A stretch of 64,000 nt of DNA from Nitzschia sp. DOCU1 (Eukaryota; Bacillariophyta; Bacillariophyceae; Bacillariales; Bacillariaceae), in the NCBI GenBank assembly GCA_951394045.1, contig OX595993.1:62001-126000 (forward strand), read 5' to 3'. Below the pieces are notes generated by a model. The model did no database searches, was not told the DNA's origin, and worked only from the letters and a program-made list of their open reading frames with translations. Position numbers and translations under genes: made by a program. Within the stretch, counting starts at the first letter, position 1. Every line of letters begins with the position of its first letter. Shown piece after piece: positions 30,501-38,640 of the stretch.

Positions 30501-32857
30501 GAATGCGGCGATCCCATGCAAGTTTCTTCCAGAAGATGATTGCCAAGTCTGCACAAACTTCGGTTCCTTTGGTATACGCCGAGGCAGCTCTCTTCTCCGA
30601 TATCTTCTATTATTCGACCAATGAAGGGGCGGTACTTGGAGCCCTTCCTACAGCCTTCTGGAACGACAAAGCAACGTTAGCAAAGTATGGAGTCGCCTCT
30701 ATGCGTGGTCATGCCTGGACTCGTGTTCAAGATCCTACACTACTGACATCCACTAACAACACGTATCAGTTTATGCAATTGGATGTGTTGACAAACGTTG
30801 CCATGCGCGGCAACGATTCACGGTTGGTGCTACATAGGGGCTTTGCGGAGAAGCAATCCCCCACAGAAGGCGTAGCTTTTCGCAACCGAGAGGAAAACGA
30901 TAACGAAGAACTATACGAGGATGATGTGGAAAACTTTTCTAACATTCATAAGTTGACACGCCTCTTTGAGAAGTCTCCCCCCGACTATTTTTACACTCAG
31001 ACCGCCAACCACAGCACAGCTGCGGGAGTCAAGGTTCTTCGAGATTGGATTTCGAGTCCAGACGCGATTCTCCTTTTAATGTCTCAGTTCTCGCTTTCCA
31101 CTGAAGAGGCTTCTTTTGTCTTACGTCATGCTTCGGCTATATACATAGAAAGAGCATGGACTGCTTTCATTGATCTATGGATGAAATATATCATCCACAG
31201 TCCGGAAGAGCCTCTTGGTGGGATTCAGTGGGCATGGTACCGGAAGGAATTCCAAGATGACAAGGGCAATGTGTATCACATCCATGCAATGCTGAAAACA
31301 GTGTATGACACGACAACTCCAGAAGGCATGGCGAAAGTTCTGGACAAGATTCATGGCTGTAAGGCTGACCTTGCCGCATACGCAAGGCGCAACCGCATGG
31401 ACCTAAATCAACCGGGCCATCTCTCTTGCCTGAAGGAACTCCTTGAGTGGGCAGAGCGTTATCTGAGTCACAAGTGCAACCCACGTTGCCAAGTACCAAA
31501 AATGGACGAGTACGGCAACACTGTTTTTGTCTGCAAGCGCAACAACAATTTTTTTGCCACTAGGACCCCAGGCCAACACACAATACAGGTAATAGATGTG
31601 CCTCACTCCCAGTCGGCACTGGACATCCTACTGGAACTTGGATATGCAACGGAAGACATTCTCAGGGGGACAGTGAAGGTTACCGATCCGTGTCTCCTCG
31701 TCAAAAAGCACGTGCCGAGGTGTGCTCTGGCAGACGCCGCAATGTCTCCCACCAACGCGAACCTATTTATGAAATTTCCCTCCTCTCAGAATCTCCAGAA
31801 TGCTCAGGGGTCGTGCCTGTCCTTGTATTTGGTTAGTTACGTTGCCGGTGTTGACAGAGGCTCTATTGTCCTCTTCCGACCCCCTACCAAAGACGACCCT
31901 AATACCATTTGGGCAGAACATCACAACCTCGGCAATACTAAGATCAACAGTGTTCGGAAGACTGCTACTCAGTTTAGATCTTCTAAAAGAGATGAGGGTC
32001 TGCCGGCCGGTAGACCAGTGACTTTGATGGAATGTCTATCTGTTATACAAGCAAGGAGTCTGGTTGCTTCTACCGTCGAGTTTATCAAAATTCCTACGTG
32101 CCCTAGGGAGTATCGTTCGGCCGCCTTTACGGGGTATATGGCAATGGGGCCATCCAGGAGGCAAGATATCATAGCGGTGAAAGCAGTGAAAGGTCAGACG
32201 GTGCGAAGGTCCAAGAACTTCCCCGAAGATAGGCTATTCTCTACTCACCAGATGGAAGTCATCCGTGATGAACTAGACTCTCCACTGAATACCGATTTCA
32301 TAACAATATTCTCAATGAGACCACCCGAGCTTCGCTTCGTCGACAACCCAGCGGAATATATGCAATGGTTCATTCGATCTCCCGTGTGCCCACTCTTCCA
32401 CGCGGAGAAGGCCCATACCTATCTTACCGCCAACTTGCACCTGGACGTCTTTCAGAGCAAATGGCTGGATGGATTCAATTACCAAGTCCGAATCCGCGAT
32501 GGTGAATTGCAACATGTTTGTAAATTTGCAGAAGAGAGGACATTAAACGTGGATCCTTCTGCTCGGAACAGACAACCCAGTGCGGAATTCATGGAGCTGC
32601 TTTCTTTCTTAAACAGCCCAACCACCACCTTTACAACTCCGCAAGTTGAACTCTCCCCCCCCCAACGCCATTCTTGCTATGCAGAACTATCTAGCTCCAC
32701 GCCGGACCTATTCCAAAGTCCCACCCGTCGTTTGGTGGTCTCCTGTCAACCCTCGAAGAAAAGTACCTTTTCTAATCCATCTCTTGTTGTTGTACGGTCG
32801 ATTCGAGACGGAATACGAGCTGATGCTTGGCAGTACCCTCCGAGAAGCTTTCATTAG
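27530..32857 (+). CDS. Helitron-like HUH/Y2 replication initiator (Rep), N-terminal part of a Rep-helicase
   Basis: The meaningful part runs from ATG 27530 to about 32655. The N-terminal half has Cys/His clusters: CINCCRRHVN (residues 73-82), CPYCDAVF, and a later CKDHAC...CCCDKRC...CPQPNC block near 735-795. The catalytic region is C-terminal. WYRKEFQ precedes YHIHAML, the HUH metal-binding pair (H1250, H1252). SHKCNPRC..VCKRNN follows, then a Y2 motif YLVSY (Y1433, Y1437) with the three-residue spacing of Helitron Reps. Helitron Reps nick and rejoin single-stranded DNA through these tyrosines. At 32655-32663 a run of about nine C shifts the frame; the 67 residues after it to 32857 are out-of-frame, while the helicase continues in the next frame. 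Length and layout fit a Rep-helicase fusion broken by a one-base indel. Confidence 0.75.
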   Translation: MEYLVRLHRFPFLASLSWRVQSRGCNSMRNARCGTAVILCNKGTYLYKAHNSLAMILSTSHPNPTLSEHDKCINCCRRHVNLEEVQKKTLRYSVRKKYCNVDYRNLPFTFFLCSMCSAYLKPGCKTSFWPALVWSFLHPLQINETNRKHEVPLLEKWKPIPMKWRGWWWENFLGEVSIDNPPAEVEDASEARATFLSAIADLRFDKLEAQMNLHLGFPSVRCPYCDAVFLHETRLLPYDDILASRGNYCFKTNSLGNSGRSWVDSCRPDFPSSSFILLNPAFKCSPKVVANSSGVHVLCCEQHAKTTNVRYVHVPVNPTGSLSSRNANQFSPLQARSRVLRTGRRNAYSDTFETVRMQGGFDGIDSCYVTTHGRYVDIDNLTAKRDALSISGRPDIRHHVLSLCSNRDPMNRLPKDCVLQKIQGAEETYPDVGAFAAKELSGATYVSLEDAVALQEEVYNEHPLTLDKYTFDGAGSIVSIHQVSVVPPWPFKYVRIHPYDSYGERFCDVRRVDHHSFTLWTLTAAVMCVDELIPILTAALKTTTDPKGYLLSLVWSEIKTKGACAKQTEYNLSGLNPAAILQKVLPGSPPIFHWPSEHIDYFTDEPWCPEACLSEVAILQYTRPGTSFSFEPEHQRSNPDWIPVLVVARRPPLVTGPKKNGLDWEGIIYARHGGQKHSDWWVQSSSGARFARTPRGCSWTMQDVFLIVYKKFLPVSVATLMYRYLSCLGGQTRVYCKDHACPLVMLPKPLDISTSSCCCDKRCLNLGQRNWVFATDLCKEVIYYACPQPNCSIGACRNHLALFLDGSVQCSTFLLGHNTCQEDVGLFRTRVPVYQPDATHDGDAEDGIIMDPPYYSQPREAEPGNAAGNERAPCLPWDREEDVDWGDDLLNNIGPYENFDAPDDLIDQTTEPLEEEKWNLGIGPDGRLEYTDPMNIDPTNPDYPFAMSAVEQNRPLEAKLDMATGEPVSVPMHIMLNRQGHLLVRKNSKLRMRRSHASFFQKMIAKSAQTSVPLVYAEAALFSDIFYYSTNEGAVLGALPTAFWNDKATLAKYGVASMRGHAWTRVQDPTLLTSTNNTYQFMQLDVLTNVAMRGNDSRLVLHRGFAEKQSPTEGVAFRNREENDNEELYEDDVENFSNIHKLTRLFEKSPPDYFYTQTANHSTAAGVKVLRDWISSPDAILLLMSQFSLSTEEASFVLRHASAIYIERAWTAFIDLWMKYIIHSPEEPLGGIQWAWYRKEFQDDKGNVYHIHAMLKTVYDTTTPEGMAKVLDKIHGCKADLAAYARRNRMDLNQPGHLSCLKELLEWAERYLSHKCNPRCQVPKMDEYGNTVFVCKRNNNFFATRTPGQHTIQVIDVPHSQSALDILLELGYATEDILRGTVKVTDPCLLVKKHVPRCALADAAMSPTNANLFMKFPSSQNLQNAQGSCLSLYLVSYVAGVDRGSIVLFRPPTKDDPNTIWAEHHNLGNTKINSVRKTATQFRSSKRDEGLPAGRPVTLMECLSVIQARSLVASTVEFIKIPTCPREYRSAAFTGYMAMGPSRRQDIIAVKAVKGQTVRRSKNFPEDRLFSTHQMEVIRDELDSPLNTDFITIFSMRPPELRFVDNPAEYMQWFIRSPVCPLFHAEKAHTYLTANLHLDVFQSKWLDGFNYQVRIRDGELQHVCKFAEERTLNVDPSARNRQPSAEFMELLSFLNSPTTTFTTPQVELSPPQRHSCYAELSSSTPDLFQSPTRRLVVSCQPSKKSTFSNPSLVVVRSIRDGIRADAWQYPPRSFH

Positions 32858-34682
32858 AGGTGGATTGTTGATTCCTGAAAGGATGGAGTTTTCTTTTCAG
32901 CGACTCCTCAAGGTGTACATAGAACGAGAACTCCGTGTTTCACCGAGCAGTACGTTTCAAATCGATCGTGCTCTTGTTCAAGCGTATGGCCATCTTCGCG
33001 AATTATGGGGTTTCCCCGACGCCGTACCCTGCCATCTTGAAACCCCACCAGTCTTAGCTTCCGCTATGACACAAGCAGTTGATGCTGAAGTAGAGAAACA
33101 TCTCAACGAAGCCCGCTCCCACATGGTCGATGCAATATATGCTGAACTATCACACCGTGGTGACCTCGTGGAACGTGGGCTTTTACCTCCCAAAGCGGCC
33201 ATCCTCAATGCTAGAAGATCTGCTGTAGTAGACAATGATGCTGAGCACCAAGAGGAAGATGGCTTCATGTCCAAAGAAAGCCCAAATGGTCCGCTGATAC
33301 CTCAAACAGACACGGCCGATCCCACCACTATCTTCCCTGCCGATTTGACTGCTTTCTTCCCTCCGCCTAAGAATTGTCGCCAAAGTCAAGCCTCTTTCAA
33401 GGAACAAACCTCCGCCATGAAACGTTTCAAGTCTGCAGTGAACGCGTACCTGTCAGGATGCGGCAGAGCAGAAAATATCATTTACGTGGGGGGTCTGGGT
33501 GTGGGAAAAACAACAGTGGCTAGCTTTTGTGCGGCGTATTGCCTTGCAAAAGGTATGAATGGTGTGTCTACCAGTTTCATAGCCGACAGGGCAAAAAAAC
33601 TAGGTGGCATACACCTCCATGCCCTGCTAGGGCTTAAAGGACGAGATGATTCAATTTCTCCCGGACGCATGGCTGAACTGGCCATCCAAGCACTCTACCG
33701 TCAGCCTCACAAAATTGAGCTCATCAGACGTCTAGACTTCATTTTCATCGATGAGTGGGGGATGATGAGTGCCGAATTGATGGCAGTGCTGGATATTTGC
33801 TTTCGCTACATACGTGGCGAATCGTCTTTGTTCTGTGGTGGGGTTGTAATATTCGGTACGATGGATCATTTGCAATTGATGCCCTTCAAAGGAACACCAG
33901 GAATGCTATCAATGTTTTCAGTATCCGAACTATCTTTTTGTCGGCTGATGGAATCCGTTAGGGCAGCCGACGATGCCGCCTTGCGCCGCATTACGGACCT
34001 CACGAGATTGCCCAAGTGGGAAGATGCAGACAAAGTTGAATTCAAGCAACTACTTTCAGAACATTGTACCTTTATTGAGAGTTTCGAAGACGACAGCATC
34101 CCCAGCGATGCTGTTTTCCTCTTCGGACGAAAAGAACCATGCTATGTAGCAGAAGCACTGGTTCTTGATAAAATGCGGAGATTCTACGGTAATGCTTGTG
34201 TCTCTTCCCCATGCCATGATGAAGAATCTACTACAGCTGGTAACTGGGGACCTGCTTCCTCCGTCACCTCCAAGTCGCTTGATAGAAGAGTCAAACAACG
34301 ATCATTGCTCCTGTTCTACCCCAACGCACGATACGAGTTTACTCATGTAAGCAAAGGTCATTTCAACCAGGGTCAACTGGCAATTATGTTACAGGACCAG
34401 GTCCCTACTGAGACGGAAGTATCCGTTTCCAAACCGGTTTACGTCTGGAAAGCCCCAAGTGGCGTGAAACAATTTCCTTCGGAGGAAGATTGTAACCCCA
34501 CCTGGCTGCTGGATAATGGTTGGAGTATTGTGTCTGTCCCTTCTACTACTACACAACCCCAACGGCTAAAGGGACGCCACCATGCCAGAAGGACCCAATA
34601 TGGGTTACGCCCAAGAGTGGCTAGTACCATACATGCTGCCATGGGGTCTACTCTTCCTAGTATCGTCACTGCAGTAACCTGA
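32646..34682 (+). CDS. PIF1-family helicase domain (continuation of the Rep-helicase)
   Basis: Entered by frameshift from the Rep frame at the C run near 32660; the nominal start codon here is TTG, so this is not an independent gene. Walker A is GGLGVGKTT (K288 of this frame), Walker B is FIFIDEWGMMS (D369). Motif III is FGTMDHLQLMPF, and a late motif reads TIHAAMGSTLPS. PIF1-type helicases unwind DNA 5' to 3' and are fused to Rep in Helitrons. The frame meets a TGA at 34680-34682 just before the last helicase motif, which follows in the same frame. The stretch PNAILAMQNYLAPRRTYSK after the C run is the natural continuation from Rep. Confidence 0.8.
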   Translation: MNSPPPNAILAMQNYLAPRRTYSKVPPVVWWSPVNPRRKVPFLIHLLLLYGRFETEYELMLGSTLREAFIRGGLLIPERMEFSFQRLLKVYIERELRVSPSSTFQIDRALVQAYGHLRELWGFPDAVPCHLETPPVLASAMTQAVDAEVEKHLNEARSHMVDAIYAELSHRGDLVERGLLPPKAAILNARRSAVVDNDAEHQEEDGFMSKESPNGPLIPQTDTADPTTIFPADLTAFFPPPKNCRQSQASFKEQTSAMKRFKSAVNAYLSGCGRAENIIYVGGLGVGKTTVASFCAAYCLAKGMNGVSTSFIADRAKKLGGIHLHALLGLKGRDDSISPGRMAELAIQALYRQPHKIELIRRLDFIFIDEWGMMSAELMAVLDICFRYIRGESSLFCGGVVIFGTMDHLQLMPFKGTPGMLSMFSVSELSFCRLMESVRAADDAALRRITDLTRLPKWEDADKVEFKQLLSEHCTFIESFEDDSIPSDAVFLFGRKEPCYVAEALVLDKMRRFYGNACVSSPCHDEESTTAGNWGPASSVTSKSLDRRVKQRSLLLFYPNARYEFTHVSKGHFNQGQLAIMLQDQVPTETEVSVSKPVYVWKAPSGVKQFPSEEDCNPTWLLDNGWSIVSVPSTTTQPQRLKGRHHARRTQYGLRPRVASTIHAAMGSTLPSIVTAVT

Positions 34683-35402
34683 GAAGGGACTTCCCATCGT
34701 GGTCTTGATTTCGGCTTGTGGACAGCAGCACTAGTGGTCGTGCTACTCAGCCGAACCCGCCGAGCAAATCAAATGTTCTTTGTGGGAGACAAGGATGCGA
34801 CAATAGTCCATCTCCTTGATGTATTGATTACGAAGAACAATCGATTCCTCGGTATAATTACGGATCTTCTTGACAGACTGTGCCTGGTCGTTCCCATGAC
34901 TTCCGAGGACATTTCACAGACAAGACCTGACGGGATTTACGATATTTTCGACGAACAACATCCCTTACAACCGCTTCTTCCCCATCCTACCGTATTCCAG
35001 CCAAAGGACTCTGTTGTGGCAAATATCATTGCTGTTTACCATATTATCAGCCTACAGGACCTTCACTTCAACTACCTCGGTGCAACCGTCAGCTTACGAC
35101 GTCGACTCAACGAACACAATTCCCTACAAGGATCAACACAGACCAAGAACCCAGCTCTTCTTCCCTACGCTCTATTTGCTTATGTTGCCGGATTTGCCTC
35201 CTTCAAGGAAGCCCAGCATTTCGAACACGTCTGGAGAGAACAGTGTAGGCGAAGAATGGAAAACAGAACCTCCAGTGATCCCCCTGCTGCCTTTATATCC
35301 AAGATAGGACGAGGACTTGTAGCGCGAGAAAACCTTCTTTTACCTCCAGGCACTACTCCATTGCGCATAATCCAGTGTGGCAACCTTGTTATCCAAAGAT
35401 AA
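34683..35402 (+). CDS. Last helicase motif fused to a GIY-YIG nuclease domain
   Basis: Same frame as the helicase, after the in-frame TGA. It opens with GLWTAALVVVLLSRTRRANQ, the arginine-finger motif that ends PIF1 helicases, and FFVGD. After a linker of about 90 residues comes a GIY-YIG-like module: YHIISL (strand 1), FNYLGATVSLRRRLNEHNS (YIG-like strand, conserved Arg and His/Asn), then ALFAYVAGFASFKEAQHFEHVW with the Glu of the second half. GIY-YIG nucleases cut DNA through Tyr, Arg and Glu. Here the first Tyr and the YLG triplet are kept. The end at 35402 is a normal stop. Inference: a Rep-helicase-nuclease polyprotein with two independent DNA-cutting activities. Confidence 0.65.
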   Translation, partial: EGTSHRGLDFGLWTAALVVVLLSRTRRANQMFFVGDKDATIVHLLDVLITKNNRFLGIITDLLDRLCLVVPMTSEDISQTRPDGIYDIFDEQHPLQPLLPHPTVFQPKDSVVANIIAVYHIISLQDLHFNYLGATVSLRRRLNEHNSLQGSTQTKNPALLPYALFAYVAGFASFKEAQHFEHVWREQCRRRMENRTSSDPPAAFISKIGRGLVARENLLLPPGTTPLRIIQCGNLVIQR

Positions 35403-35513
35403 CACTAGGACTAAGGTGAAAATATACACCCGCCTACATTCAATGTTTCTTCAACCATTGTACTTAAAAATGTATCTTTGACCCCCCAATCTCTAAATTG
35501 GGTAACCAATGTT

Positions 35514-35558
35514 GGCGGCAAGCTCCTCCTTCCGAAGGAAGGGGGAGACTTGTCCGCC
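35514..35558. repeat. Strong hairpin between convergent genes
   Basis: GGCGGCAAGCTCCTCCTTCC and GAAGGAAGG...CTTGTCCGCC form a ~20-bp near-perfect stem with two bulges and almost no loop, about 110 bp after the Rep-helicase-nuclease stop. A smaller CCCAAT...ATTGGG hairpin lies just upstream. It could be a Helitron-type 3' hairpin, an mRNA 3'-end structure, or both. Confidence 0.7.
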
Positions 35559-35618
35559 ATTCAATAAACTCACGGCAACGACCCCAGCTTTTGTCATATT
35601 GTGACATTCCTTTCCGCT

Positions 35619-36849
35619 TCATTTTCCATCCTGATTCCTTTCAATAACCTTGCCATAACCCATCTTCCTTGCAACCGGCCCATACGGTGGACTAAAAGGA
35701 ACATCTCTGGCATTCCCTTCTGTCTGTGCGAAGTTGCTGTCTGGCTTCATTGGTAGGAGAACTGACATCAGACGTGGGATATCTTCATCCAAGATGTGAT
35801 GATCCCATGGATCTTTCTTCCCAAAGCTTTGGTTGAAGTCGTTCGGAACGTCATAATACTGGACAAAATCTCCAATCGGGTTTCGACGAGAGAAGTCGTT
35901 CATAAACTATTGCTTGCTGAGTTAGTTGTGATAGTGCATCATTGCGTCAGTGCTAATACCTTGTGCTCACCTCTCGCAGCATCAAAAGTACCTCTTTCTT
36001 TTCTGCCTTAGAACTGCCCTTGGGGCCCACGTAACGAACCAAACAAGTCCTTTTGTAGTTGCTACCATCTCCTTTTAACATGGCCGTGTTACAATGCTTG
36101 CTCTCTCTCCGGAAGACATGGGCAATGAACTTGCCTCGTTTCAACATACCAATCTTCTTATGTTGTTCCCGTCTACTTCAGTGTGAAACAGCAAATCCGT
36201 CAATGGCTTTAAAAATGCCTCCATTGGACCAATGTCACAATAGATTAGCTCAATGCCTCCCTTTAACTCAATAAGAAAGAATTCGGGGCTTCTTTTCTTC
36301 ACTAGCTCCAATGGAACGAAATCTGGGTTGCTGAAGATTTCCTTTGGGTCAAGCAGATCAACCCTCCCCTTTTTACTTTTATTATCTGACAAATTCAATG
36401 CTTCCTCCCGTCCAAGTGGGGCAAAGATTGCTTCACTTGGACCCGTGTCTTCTCTTGCTCTAGATGGGGGGGTCACAATCATTGTCCTCTCCAACCTTTC
36501 TGCCGCCGCTCCTTCAGTCGCCATCACACCCGGGGTACATGTAATATCGTTGGTACCTCGTGTAGTAACGTTCTCCTTGTGCAATGTTATTCCTGGTGTC
36601 ACTTCTCTCATGAAGCGATAGGGTTAATAATATCTTTAACCTCGTACAATAACAGCTGTCCATTTTCTCCTTGCTGTGCCCATTCTTACCTCCTGCCGAA
36701 GTCTCATTGCTTCGGTTACCTACAGTCTTCTCAACTTGGAAGTCTTGTGCCTCACCTCCACTTACTGCTTCCTCTTCCAGTACTTCCCTATCTTTTATTT
36801 TCATTCTGGCTTTATGACCACTTTCAAGCTGGCTCCACGTCTCTCTCAC
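35619..36849 (-). CDS. Three-exon gene of unknown function (one apparent frameshift)
   Basis: Read on the minus strand: exon 1 36849-36690, intron 36689-36605 (85 bp, GTAAGA...GAG AG), exon 2 36604-35971, intron 35970-35907 (64 bp, GTGAGC...CAATAG), exon 3 35906-35619. Splicing gives ETSAG-EVTPGITLHKEN and LMLRE-FMNDFSRRNPIGDF, both smooth. Within exon 2 one base seems missing near 36165, because the sequence passes from LLFHTEVDG in one frame to KKIGMLKRGKFIAHVFRRES in the next. The exon-3 part (DVPNDFNQSFGKKDPWDHHILDEDIPRL by pattern) looks like a folded domain. I do not recognise the family. It converges on the Rep-helicase-nuclease gene. Confidence 0.55.
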
Positions 36850-37114
36850 GCAGCAGCTGCCATATTTAGGGCGTCACCGCCATACGCCTTATGGGGGTAG
36901 GTGCTAAGCTGTTACTGAACTGCCCGCTCATTTTTTCGGAGTTACCCCGCTACCCGAACCATTTCTTCCGAAAACTCACCTTCATCTAGCCCTCCCACAT
37001 TCGATTCTTCATATCTGACTACTACTCACACTATCTTCTTTCACTATTTCTCCAGGTCCCACCGTACAAGCAGTATCCCCCCTTACAAGTTTCTTTCTTC
37101 TTCTCTTTCCCCTC
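36850..37114. other. Divergent upstream region
   Basis: Lies between the minus-strand gene starting at 36849 and the plus-strand gene starting at 37115; pyrimidine-rich near 37100 (TTTCTTTCTTCTTCTC). Probably two promoters back to back. Confidence 0.4.
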
Positions 37115-38449
37115 ATGATGGATCCAAACGATGATAACGTTGTTCAAGTAGAACCTCCACCCCCTGTCCCGTTGGCGGTTAGAGCGCGAACTGCCTTCTA
37201 CACCGACCTCCTTGATGACCATATCGTCAAAAGAAGGTACAAGGACAACGCTCGGCTAGTCGACATGATGTTCCTTACTGATCTAATGAATGCAACCGAA
37301 CTACAAGACACTGCTATCTTTGGATTCGTTCTAGATGTGCGTTCTCCGAACGCAGGACCCGACACCTCAGTGAAGGTACGACAAGGCAGCTACCTTAGTG
37401 GTACCGGACAAGGAGGACAAAACAAGAGAAGCAAGATTCTTGCTCCTACTTATAACAAGTACATCGTGGTAGCCGATCTTATGAACCCGCCCAAAGTTGC
37501 TGTGCTGATTCCTCGCACTATATCTCAGTCTGTGGACATTTTAGTAAAACTCACCGAACACAAGGGCATCGTAGGGGAAGCCTTTTATATCTACGAGCTC
37601 AGCATCACTACCACCACCATGGGGAAAGCTCTTACTCCCGTTCTCAACACGGACGATTCACCCCATGCGATGATTCCACTTCGAGGTCTGACTCCTGTCC
37701 CCTATCTCCAGTCAACAGAGTCCACTATGGCACTCCCAAGCCGTCCTGGGGAAACCAATTACTTTGTGCTCACTAACAAGCAGTGCTCCGTTAGTCGATT
37801 TACCTTGTCTACTGACGTCTCTTGCGTTGGTACCGAATGTGACCGGCAGAAAGGAAAAGGGGGGTGCACCTGCCTTCATGCAACCGGAAACACGGTCCAT
37901 GTCTACGAGTTTGATGTAACCTTTCACAACTTTCAGTCCACTGATGTTAGCTTTCTTGGACGCAAAGACGTCTTCCTTGTTCCCAAGTTCAAATCGTTAA
38001 AAGCAACTAAGCTGTTCTTCTACAATTTCAACCGATTCTGCGACACCACCACAGTATCGGAACAAGAAGACATGATTCAGGCTATCCGACATAAGGTCAA
38101 CGACATTATCACCTTTGTCAACAGCCATGGGGGCTGGACGACTGTTGGTTGGTTCATGCTTGGCCAGATCTCAGACGCTTCCGAAGACACCACCGACAAG
38201 ATTGACAACCCCACCGTAACCCCTCATCTTACATATTTACATCCCTCAGATGAAGCTCTAGTCCAATCCGATGAGTTCAAACAACTTCAAATCGGGTTCC
38301 CTTCCACCATCGATCTTACTGGCCGCACAAATGCCCCAAGTACTAACGCTGCTAGACGCCAGCCTCCCAACCCTCCTACCGACGTCAACAATACGAAACC
38401 TGCCCCAGTTACTCCTCCAGTCCGCAACAGTTCTTCCCGCCGCCGTTGA
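37115..38449 (+). CDS. Protein of unknown function with a Cys/His cluster, in the 21-kb insert
   Basis: 444 residues from ATG 37115 (MMDPNDDN). It has a Pro-rich N-terminus and then an ordered core: VDMMFLTDLMNATELQDTAIF, YNKYIVVADLMNPPKVAVLI. A Cys cluster near 233-250 (CVGTECDRQKGKGGCTCLH) could bind zinc, and beta-type sequence follows (VHVYEFDVTFHNF). The C-terminal ~45 residues are Pro/Asn/Thr-rich and end SSSRRR. The alternating strands around a Cys cluster are compatible with a single-strand-binding OB-fold protein, which some Helitron relatives carry. That is only a guess. Confidence 0.6.
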   Translation: MMDPNDDNVVQVEPPPPVPLAVRARTAFYTDLLDDHIVKRRYKDNARLVDMMFLTDLMNATELQDTAIFGFVLDVRSPNAGPDTSVKVRQGSYLSGTGQGGQNKRSKILAPTYNKYIVVADLMNPPKVAVLIPRTISQSVDILVKLTEHKGIVGEAFYIYELSITTTTMGKALTPVLNTDDSPHAMIPLRGLTPVPYLQSTESTMALPSRPGETNYFVLTNKQCSVSRFTLSTDVSCVGTECDRQKGKGGCTCLHATGNTVHVYEFDVTFHNFQSTDVSFLGRKDVFLVPKFKSLKATKLFFYNFNRFCDTTTVSEQEDMIQAIRHKVNDIITFVNSHGGWTTVGWFMLGQISDASEDTTDKIDNPTVTPHLTYLHPSDEALVQSDEFKQLQIGFPSTIDLTGRTNAPSTNAARRQPPNPPTDVNNTKPAPVTPPVRNSSSRRR

Positions 38450-38640
38450 ATCTGAGCTTTGCATCAAATTGGGATTCCATCATCAGCATGCATCAGATAC
38501 ACCAGATTGTACCTTTTATTTATTCTATCCATCATTGACTCCCTATACTATTCTCCTCTTTATTCCATGACCCCTCTTCAATACCCCCAACTATACCACT
38601 TCTCCCCTGAAGCATCAGATTTCTCCACCAATACTCTATT
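38450..38640. other. Short convergent intergenic stretch
   Basis: Between the plus-strand gene ending at 38449 and the minus-strand gene ending at 38641. Pyrimidine-rich on the plus strand, no ORF supported. Confidence 0.4.

Noticed and set aside
34680..34682. Selenocysteine or alternative genetic code at TGA
   Set aside because: Gene ends and other ORFs use TGA as a normal stop, and no SECIS-like structure was identified. Mutation is simpler.
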